In this document: one piece after another, positions 55,512 through 64,000 of the stretch
Layout: every line of letters begins with the position of its first letter
How positions within the stretch are numbered: position 1 is the stretch's first letter
Assembly: GCA_902806575.1 (NCBI GenBank)
Contig: CADCXD010000011.1
Coordinates: 2,480,001 to 2,544,000 of the forward strand
DNA: 64,000 nucleotides
Source of the DNA: Jackrogersella multiformis
Taxonomy: Eukaryota > Ascomycota > Sordariomycetes > Xylariales > Hypoxylaceae
Direction: 5' to 3'
Made by a program: the position numbers and the translations under genes
The notes under the pieces: generated by a model
Databases searched by the model: none
Seen by the model: only the letters and a program-made list of their open reading frames with translations
What the model was told of the DNA's origin: nothing

Positions 55512-58500
55512 TGGATGGGATTAGGTAGAGACGGCTGAACTTGGCTGACTTGGTCGTTTGTTCAAGGTTGCAGGTTGCAGGTTGCAGGTTGCAGGTTGCA
55601 GGTTGCAGGTTGCAGGGAGCAGGGAGAGGATCAGGTTGTAGAATCTCGGCCGGTTGTGGAGAAATGGGAGATCCAGATCAACTACCACTACCTAGCTGCC
55701 TACTACCAGGTAGGTATCTAGGCCGGTAGAGACTGGGACGCCTGACTCCTGACCATCCAATAGAAATGGCAGGTTATGTGATAAGGCCAATAGTTCGCAG
55801 CGGTGCCGCCAATTATGTAATGCAAGCCAGAGAAACAGGCGACAGGACAGGCGACAGGACAGGCAGACAGGCAAGCTCAGCTCCGAAAGGCCAGGGTCGG
55901 CAGAGTTACAACCGGGAGGTTGACGATGGCGTCTCGCACGAAGACGAACCACGGAATGGTGTGCGCTCGGATGCTAGGATCGTAACTGTACCCTAGCTGC
56001 CTACCAGGTATAAATGAAGCCTGTCTAATCTGTATGTAGTGTAGGAGTGTGATTAGAAGATCTCTTTATAAAATACCTATCAGATTTGAGCTGGAGTTGT
56101 AGTCGATCGTCCCGCTTCCTATTATTGGTGTAGGTACCACTAGTGTAGGTACAACATACCTAGTATTGTGAAGCTATAAAAGTTGTAAACCTATAAAAAT
56201 CATGTTATTGGGAATATCTCGAAAATCATCCCCAGCTTTGGTTATCGCTTCGTTTCAAGGTCTAGCTCACGTGGCGATAACCGTAAATCACCCCCGGCTC
56301 TCTGACGTCATTGTGTCTCCTTTTATTCGACTGTCCGAAGCATCGCCGCTATTGGTCAGTCGGTCATTTTCAATTTCTCCTATCTTTAGATACGCAGATC
56401 CGTAAACGCAAAGGTACTCTAGAGTATGATCGAGAGGCCAGGAGAGGCTATTCACGGTACAATAAAATACTAATATCGTATTATTCCTGCTTTTATCAAT
56501 TGAATCGTCGGACATATTTCCTAAACTTTATTTCGTAGATGAAATCTATTTTTCCTTTTTTTTAGTGACGTGACTTAATGCCTCCCCCTGATGATCCAAT
56601 CCAGAATCCAGGGGGTGGCAAAAGAAGATACCTGGTTTAAAAAGGTTACCTGGTGTAGATGGGACGAAGCATTGATTCTCGGATATTAGGTGCTAGCTTT
56701 TCTAGCTACACTAACCAAAAATAACCCAACACGTGCAGAACGATTATAGTGTACGCACGAAAGCAGGAAAGCAATGCACCCGCATGCCCCAGCTGCCCGT
56801 ATACTAGGTATGTATACAAAATCGAAATAACCTTGTCAGATACCAGTATGTACAGTGCTAGGCATCTGGGTAATGTAAGCGATGAATCGACCCTACCGCT
56901 GATCTAAGAGCAACCGGCGGGAAGAGATCGCCAAGCTACTTAGGAGGTAGGCAGTCAGGCAGTCAGGCAGGCAGTTCAGATTCAGGTAATAGTCTCATTT
57001 CTCATGCCCGCCTACCCGAGAGTCGCTAAGAAGCAGGTAGCCCTGATATTAAGTGGCCTCGGCTTGGCGCGGACGAGCAAAGACATACATTGAGACAGGT
57101 CTGCCGGCACAGATCGCTTCCGTCCCAGCTTGGCCCTCGCGCGCGCGGTGTGGAGGTGCAGTCAGTAGCTTCTCCACGATCGATCACCATCATCCACGGG
57201 GAAGGAAGAGAAAGCAAGAAAGGGGAAGGGAGACGGAGTAGTGCCTCTGAAAGACACGACGTCGGGCGGGTATTGCAATTTGGCGCCTAACTACACTACA
57301 CTACACTACACTAGAACGAAATGTGCCCGCATCGAGGATTCCGCGCAGGACGGCTAGACGGGTCACGCGGCCTGTTACCATGTACTCTATTTCGCCGGCG
57401 TCTCAGGGTTAGTTACTTGGTTGTATGTATATGATACTACATAGATAACCCAAGGCAGGGTGTCTCGGGAACCTGGTAAGTATGAGGGGATCATGCAAAA
57501 TAATCAGGGGGCGGGCTCGTCAAGCCTCCGCCCCACCCCGCTCCGTCTTCGTCTTCGTCACGGACACGGGATATTTCCTCAAGGAAAGGTTACATGCACT
57601 AGAGTGGATCCTTTTTGGACTTCGGCATGGGCTGTTACCTAGATAGCTTGCTCTGTCCTACGGTCTGCTCCGATGCTGTGCCCGCCGCCGTCTCAATATT
57701 ATTTGATATTATGTAGTTCCTGTCTGACTCGCGTAATGTACAGTAGTCGAGACATGCCATTAAAGTCTAGGTCGACGTCCTGCTTACCCCTTTCCGGGAA
57801 GCGATACGCCGGGCCACTATTAGGAATGAATGCATTCGCGAGTCATGATGGTTGGCCTAAGCACTACTATGTATGGAGGCGGGACGGTGTAGCTTACCCA
57901 CTGTTTATCCCCAAGCCTCATCTTGATATCCACGACTCTGTTACATACCCACCATGCCGGTCCCGTCAGCTCTCTTGTATTCCCATCACAGTAATGCGCT
58001 CGTATCCGCTGTAAACCCGCGTGCCAGGGGTCTGGATAGCCTAACGTCTAGTCTAATCCAGCTGACGATGTGGACTTTCGCGTACCTAGTGTAGTGTGTA
58101 GTAGCATCAGATCCCGACGACCCAGGGGGACGGCCTGACCACTGTGACTTGCCGTTACTCTGTTATCGTCGAATCACGGCGCCCGAGTACGCATCATGAT
58201 GTAAGGGATCCTCGACAGAAGCAACGCTCCCCTCTTGTTCTCCCTAGCGGGCCGCGCGCGAGCCGCAGGCGTCTCAACCAGACCTCCGGGTTAGGAAAAA
58301 GAAAAGAAGAAAACCAAAAAACTTATCCGCGTTTCGGTGCCCAGAGAGCCTAATCAACTAGCCCTCATTCACCGACATTGCATTCCCTTACTTCCCGTTG
58401 CAGTTACAATGCGTAAGACTTGACTCGCATCGCGGTGGACTCGACCGGCGAGGGGCGCATCTATCAAGAAACCTAGGTACCCTAAAGGGGAAATCATTGC

Positions 58501-59656
58501 ATGTTGTTCCAGAGTGCGCTTACAAATCCGGCCGAGAGATCAGAGATGAGACATGTGAAGAGCGTGAGCAAATGAGGGTTATGTGAAAACCAATTGTCGC
58601 TTAGAACAGTTCAAATTACGACGCGACTATTCGTTCACTGCAATTGCGCAAGAGCAAGTAGATGATGAGTAAAAACATCTGTAAAATTCATTCCAATGGG
58701 CTCGAGTGCTCGGCGCAAGATCTCCCCCGGTATCATTCATGGCTATTCCGTATACCAGCCCTAATCCCATTCCCGTGTCGTGAATATCGCCATCCTTCCC
58801 GTGGGGGTATCCAGCGCATGCGTGGCCATTCTTTAAAGAAGACGCCCCGTCGATGCTATCTCTATAAGTACAGTTGACGACGTAAAATAAACGAAATCTC
58901 AAATAAACACCGAGCGTGGTCGACACAAGACCCCTTATCCCAAAAAACCAATGTGTGACTGGCATATTTCCTCCCATTCCGTATTAAAAAATAACTGTGT
59001 ATCATATGTAAAATAGTACAAGATCGACCGTCCCGGGTGATGACCAGAGAATGTATTGACGGGTTTGATCCTGAGCCAGCTCTGAAAGGTGCGGTGTATG
59101 TATTATGGCAGGCGAAAGGCAGAATAGGGTGATCGCGGCGCGTTTTCGATGCTGTGGTGGTGCGTTGGCAGCTTCATGGCGGCATGGATGATTCTGCAGT
59201 CTGCCGCTCATTAATATCGATGCAGGGTTCGTGCATGCGCGCGCCGCGGCCGAGGTGGTTGTAGTAGCAATGCCAGGGGCGCGGGAAGCAGGAAGCAGGA
59301 CGTAAATTTTTTTTGCGCGAGGGCGTGCATGAAATGCGACGCCGTACCGCCTGCGATCGCCTGCATACCCGAATGCACCGTTTGATGAAAGTCGAGAGCT
59401 GGTAAGAGAGGGCAGAATGGAAGAGAGAGCGGAGCCCTAGGAATTCCTCCCCGATGGTGCATCGTCCAACGATCGTCCGGTTTCTCCTTGCCTTGATTCT
59501 GATTCTATCCCTTGCTGCTGATGCTGCTGCTGCTTTAGGGGGTATGCTGAAGATGCTCCCCTATATCGATCTATATCGCTGGTGGGTGGTAGCACTCGTA
59601 GGCGAGCCGGCAAGGCTCGAGTGAGTGAGTGCGATTCTTTCGTTGACGGGACCAGA
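55512..59656. other. 4.1-kb region without a supported gene
   Basis: Starts with the SAM37 promoter, then a seven-copy GGTTGCA repeat, a CTACA repeat (57291-57313) and CAGGCAGTCAGG-type tracts (56950-56980). Open frames of 60-116 codons exist on both strands but none shows a family motif or sensible exon structure. Confidence 0.5.
55566..55614. repeat. Seven perfect GGTTGCA tandem copies
   Basis: A 7-bp unit repeated seven times without mismatch, about 55 bp upstream of the SAM37 start codon (SAM37 is on the minus strand). Confidence 0.95.
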
Positions 59657-59770
59657 TTAGCCGCTCTTGGGTAGAGGAGGCAGAGGTCGGCTAGGCGGGG
59701 GACCGGGGCAAGGCGGTAGCTGAGAAGGTCGCTGGGAGGACATATCGAACTCTGGTGACATGGCGGCCAT
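59657..59770 (-). CDS. Small Pro-rich ORF ending in an SH3-ligand motif
   Basis: A 37-codon ATG frame (minus) whose C-terminal half is Pro-rich: SQLPPCPGPPPSRPLPPLPKSG. RPLPPLP matches the textbook class I SH3 ligand consensus (RxxPxxP), and the composition is typical of the disordered N-terminus of fungal cytoskeletal or signalling proteins. Farther along the same strand (about 59545-59450) another frame reads like disordered coding sequence (QQQHQQQGIESESRQGETG), but no proper donor joins the two. It may be a micro-ORF, the first exon of a gene whose splice sites I could not place, or the remnant of a lost gene. Confidence 0.35.
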   Translation of the reverse strand: MAAMSPEFDMSSQRPSQLPPCPGPPPSRPLPPLPKSG

Positions 59771-62700
59771 TGTGAATATGTTAAGTTGACGGTACTTTAT
59801 AGAACCGGCGGTTGTAGGTTAGAGTTAGATGTTGTTATGTAGCTGGAGATATCAAGCAGAGAGCTGATGAGGCAGAAGCTATGAGAGAAAGCTGAGCTTT
59901 ATATTGGATGTTTAGATGTTGATATGTTTAGTTGTAAGGAGAAGACTGCTTCGGATTATGGTCTTGTTGGTCTGTCAGGTGAAGTTTGAGATCTGTGTAG
60001 AGATCCTGGGGGGGAGGGCGAGGGCTTCCTTATGTATGATATGGGTGTCCTTCTCACGAGACGAGCAAGACACGCTGATACCCTACTTACATGCCTACAT
60101 ACATGCCTACGTGCCTACATAGGTAGGTATACGTAGTGAATGTACCCATTCCTAGGCTTCAAGTATTAATTCACTAGTATAACACATTACGATAGTACAC
60201 CGCCAGACCACGAGTACAACTGTGAGTACAACTGTAAGTACATACCTAGGAGGCAGTTAATAGGTATCTCTTCTTAATCTCGCAATAAGATTAACATACG
60301 GATTAGGCATGGAGGTACATGTCAGGCCGTGGCCGTGTCGCAAACCTCACGAGCGAGTGACAAAAATAATTCAACCCCCGGACCCTAGCTTACCTAGGTA
60401 CCTATGTAGGTACCTAGCTAGCGCAGGCCACACTGGCCACAGTGACGCATCCTAAAATGGGAACCTGGAGCCCTGGAGGAAATAAGGAATACCTAGGTAC
60501 CTAGCTTACACCACCTAGTACCTAGGTACGTACATTGGACATTCGCAGGTACCTAGAGGGTGGTGGTGTGGTGGGCCTGTGAATATGAATGTGCATGTTG
60601 TGTATCCCCCCATGGAAGAAAATGAAACAAGCATAAGCCCCCGGTAACCCTGTCAAAATTCAGCATGTGCTACATCTTGCCCCTGTCGAGACCCAAGACA
60701 TCCATCTCGCTCGGATGTACAGTACATACCTGCCTAGATATACACTAAAGTGCATGCACTACACGGTACCTAGGTATTTATGTAGCTGATTGATTAATTG
60801 CACCTGAAATTAGGCACTACGTACCCGAAATAGCTTGATTGTGCATGCCTACCTAGCATACACTACCTGGGTACATGGTACATACTAAATTAGGAGAAGG
60901 CTGGTTGATATCTTATTCTATTTTATTTTATTTTTAAGGTACCTAGACTTCATTTTTGTGCGCTGTTCATTTTTCGACACTTTGTATCATGCTCTTACGT
61001 TTATCTCGGAGTTGTTTTATTTTATTTTATTTTTGTTGGTTTTATTTCTTTTTCAGGGGTCACGATAATACAAGGTCTTACACTTACATCAGAACAATAT
61101 ATTATCCATATGTTTAAGTACCTAAATAGGTAATCTAAACCTCGGGAGCATTACTATAATAGCATAGTCTTATAATAAGTATATACAAATACACTACACC
61201 AAATATTTTGGCCTCGGCTAAAATCCATAATCTACAAGTACATACACTATTATTATACTATATACACTACTGACGACACATCGTGTGATGAGTAATAACT
61301 CCACTACATCGTAGAAGATTCATAGAACGTTAAGAAGTTTCCACTTGATTAAGTATCGTGGCTCCACAGATATCAACAACAATTTTAAATAATTTTCTCG
61401 CATGGGATATTAGTACAGTCGCATATGGAGACAGAGATTTCGATCTATGTCAAAGCTTTTCACACTAGGACATTGTGGGCCTCTCATTCCGGGTGAGCTT
61501 CGTCTCGAATGTTGGCGTTACGCGTTGCGGTGAAAGAAAAAAAACCACTAAAACAAAAAGGCAGGAAGAAAGGAAAAAAAATTAGGAGGACGTTCGATCG
61601 TGTCCGTGCCAAACGGGAGCCGACTTACGACGACCCACTAGGAAATACCTAATCCGGGCTAAAGAGGCAACAGTTCCAGACTCTCACTCGAGATGAGACA
61701 TAGCTACCTAGGCGGTCTTGGTAGATACCTAGGAGGTAGGTAATGGTTCGAGCAAAGCAAGTGCCTCATCTTCACGGAGCTGAGCATGTTTGATAACTCT
61801 GGATGATTCTGCGGTGCCGTCGAATCGATCCAAATCCTATCAAAGTTCAGCGCCGCGCCGTACGTACCTAGGTAGTCAATGGGATTTCTGATTTGACGAG
61901 CAATGCCGAGAACCTATGCTATGTACCTTGCGACGTCAAGTTAGAACCTCGTCATAATATCAGCCATGCAAGGAGTGGTCAGCTGCCCTCGAACCCCTGA
62001 ACGACATCTGACGAAAGCTGGTCTCCCCCTGCACTCCAGCCCTAATTATTGTGATCTTAGTGGTTTTTTCCATGCCAAGAATCGTTCGGCTGGCTGCTGC
62101 TTTCGTGCTCTATTGGCCAGATATTGTAGAAGAAGTAAAATCCTATTATCATGCTGTCATAATAGTAGCTACGGGCAATCTTCCTCGGAGTGCCACGAGG
62201 TCCAAAAGGGGAAAGTATTAACAATACCATCGATGGCCTGGCCTTGTCCGTGAAGTTTTTTTCTCAGACATGGCTTTCGCGTACCTGAATACCACGATCT
62301 ACGTAATGTCGTCGGTATCCAAATGTCTTTGAATTGGTTTTGCGATCTAATACTAGCTAGTTCCATGAGGTGGTATGGCGCCGGGCAACCCGGAGGCGTG
62401 ATACAAATCCCAAAGCGCACCAGTCTCCGGTTCGCGATGGGCAGTAGCTTTCTAGCCCTAATTATATTTCAATATCGCGATGGCTGTTGAAGCAAAAGGA
62501 CCGGGAATGTAAGTAACTGGTAGGTATCTCACCTGATGCGCACACAAAACCAGGGGCAACTTTTCGCGAGCATCAAAGTGCAGTATTTCTTACGCTCAGC
62601 TACCTTCTTCATATTATGAACTCTTAGACCTAATTGCGATGTTACTTTGACGTTATTGGTATTTTATATTTCATCTTGATGTGCGACGCTATAACCAGTA

Positions 62701-64000
62701 GCCTTGCCTTAGCTTCTTAGTTAGATTCTCCTCGGCATAGGAATAAATTTCTCATTAGAAAAAAAAGGGGAGCCATGATAGGACACACAAATGCATATGT
62801 ACGTACATACATATCGTGAATGGATCCTCGTTAAGTTCGGCACAACTATTTTTTTCTTTTTTTCTTTTTTACATGGGCATCAAAATTACATCGGTTCACG
62901 GCGGACTTTCTCTGGAGATTGGGCCGATATGCCTAACCTTAGTGAGGGTTTAGGTCGAGCCTAAGGTCATGACTCATGATGTGTTGCTGGTCGTGGCTCG
63001 TTTTCAACATGGTCGCAGGTAGGCCGCCGGGGAGACTTGCTGTACTGACAAGTATGTACAATACCTACCTCTCCTAGGTACCTAGTGTATGTAGAATTAC
63101 TAATACCCGGATCAACTCTGCTAGGGTACGGTGTATGTATTGTGGTGTATGTAATTTTCATTTTTCTGTAGCGCCGCGATGCATAACCTTAGTAGAGCGG
63201 ACCCATCTGCAGATGCAGATATTTTGACACCACAGACCTCACTTTTGACATCCCACAGGGCTGATGATAGTGATGTACAAGTACCCCATACTATGTTGTC
63301 AATGCGTGCATATGTAGACCCTGTTGAATATCATATCGTTCATCAATCTCGAAGTTGGGAATGTCTTGTGGATTTTACGAATCTCACCGCTTCTCGAGAG
63401 TTACTGATGGATACCTACCCGTCTGCCCGTTGATCAGATAGTGTGTACGTAGGTAGAAAATACATGTCCGCAGAGGAAAAGCTGCCGGCATTTCCATCAA
63501 CGTGATTCTCATGTGGTGGGAGAGCATCGCAAGATGCTACAGTTAACCCGATGCGGTACTCCTTGCGTGATACAACCCACCCTCATAATCTTAATATACG
63601 GTATTAAGCGTCAATATCGTCAACCATACAGACATACATACCTATGTGTGTGTGTGCATACATAGTGTATTCCTGTATCTTAAAATAGAGTCATTAAACT
63701 CTCAGACTCGGCAATAAGAATGGTCGAGGATTAACACAACTTGCATAAAATCTGATCGACGCACGCAATACGAGCTGACAGGAACTGATGAACACCTATC
63801 CACCAAGCCGAGAGCCGTTAAGGTCCGTGAAGAGACCCCTGAAACCGAGCAAAATCTTTCGCCGCCGAGGTGACAGATCACAGAAGCCTCGTTTTTGTGC
63901 GAATAATTTCCGTCGAGACAAATTCTTGTGAAGGATAATACGGGGCCAGGCAAAAGCTTTGATCCTCTCAACAGCCAGGGGATGATTTTACGGCGGCCAG
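59771..64000. other. 4.2-kb region without a supported gene, CCTAGG-rich
   Basis: The first half (60110-60960) has an unusually high density of TACCTAGGTA palindromes, about one per 60 bases. Two TTTTATTTTATTT tracts (60920-61050) and a poly-T/C run (62848-62872) follow. An ATG frame at 63179-63433 (84 codons) has no recognised similarity. The window ends without entering a recognisable gene. Confidence 0.5.

Noticed and set aside
63179..63433. 84-codon plus-strand frame near the right edge
   Set aside because: No recognisable motif, ordinary spacer composition, and no promoter-like or splice context.
1..64000. Possible tRNA genes, CRISPR arrays, mobile elements with terminal repeats, or bacterial-type operons
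   Set aside because: No T-loop/anticodon arrangement, regularly spaced repeats, transposase or reverse-transcriptase motifs were seen; same-strand neighbours have their own spacers and introns.

Overview
The window is from a filamentous ascomycete (Pezizomycotina, most probably a sordariomycete). The evidence is short introns of about 40-140 nt with GTATGT/GTAAGT-type donors and CTAAC/TGAC branch sites close to the acceptors, a single-copy housekeeping set typical of that group (Hrd3, Mic60, Rab5/Vps21, Nop7, Rrn9-domain protein, Sam37), and long AT-richer intergenic stretches full of the palindrome CCTAGG and GTAGGTA-type tracts. No tRNA, rRNA, CRISPR array, virus or intact transposon was found. 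Splice sites were placed by hand from consensus, reading frame and remembered family alignments, so they are predictions.

1-19.4 kb: a plasma-membrane syntaxin (Sso1 type), a large conserved fungal orphan with a C-terminal membrane anchor, the Sac1 phosphoinositide phosphatase on the minus strand, a Rab5-type GTPase and the MICOS subunit Mic60. 19.5-23.5 kb: two folylpolyglutamate synthase paralogues face each other tail to tail. 23.5-27.1 kb is a gene-free, AT-rich gap containing a perfect 15-bp hairpin. 27-34 kb is gene-dense: a TMEM70-like mitochondrial protein with an apparent one-base frameshift, a DsbA-fold protein, an isopenicillin-N-synthase-like dioxygenase, FRG1, and a WD40 protein whose stop codon lies 23 bp from that of FRG1.

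34.6-45.4 kb: the ERAD receptor Hrd3, an unrecognised 256-aa protein, an extremely AT-rich island, a small Cys-rich ORF, then an EthD-domain protein and a DUF1772-like membrane protein. That pairing resembles the decarboxylase/anthrone-oxygenase pair of emodin-type polyketide pathways, but no polyketide synthase is present. A haloacid dehalogenase follows. 45.6-55.5 kb: an Rrn9-domain protein with a C2H2 finger (Pol I initiation), pescadillo Nop7 (60S assembly), PIG-U (GPI transamidase) and Sam37 (mitochondrial outer-membrane import). 55.5-64 kb holds no convincing gene except a short ORF ending in an SH3-ligand-like RPLPPLP motif.

Functionally this is mostly a core chromosome segment: membrane traffic and lipid signalling (Sso1, Sac1, Rab5), mitochondrial architecture and import (Mic60, Sam37, TMEM70-like), ER quality control and GPI anchoring (Hrd3, PIG-U), and ribosome production (Rrn9-like, Nop7). 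The less ordinary parts are the folate-gene pair, the EthD/DUF1772 pair, the AT island and the repeat-rich 3' gap. I did not find a clearly new multi-gene system.
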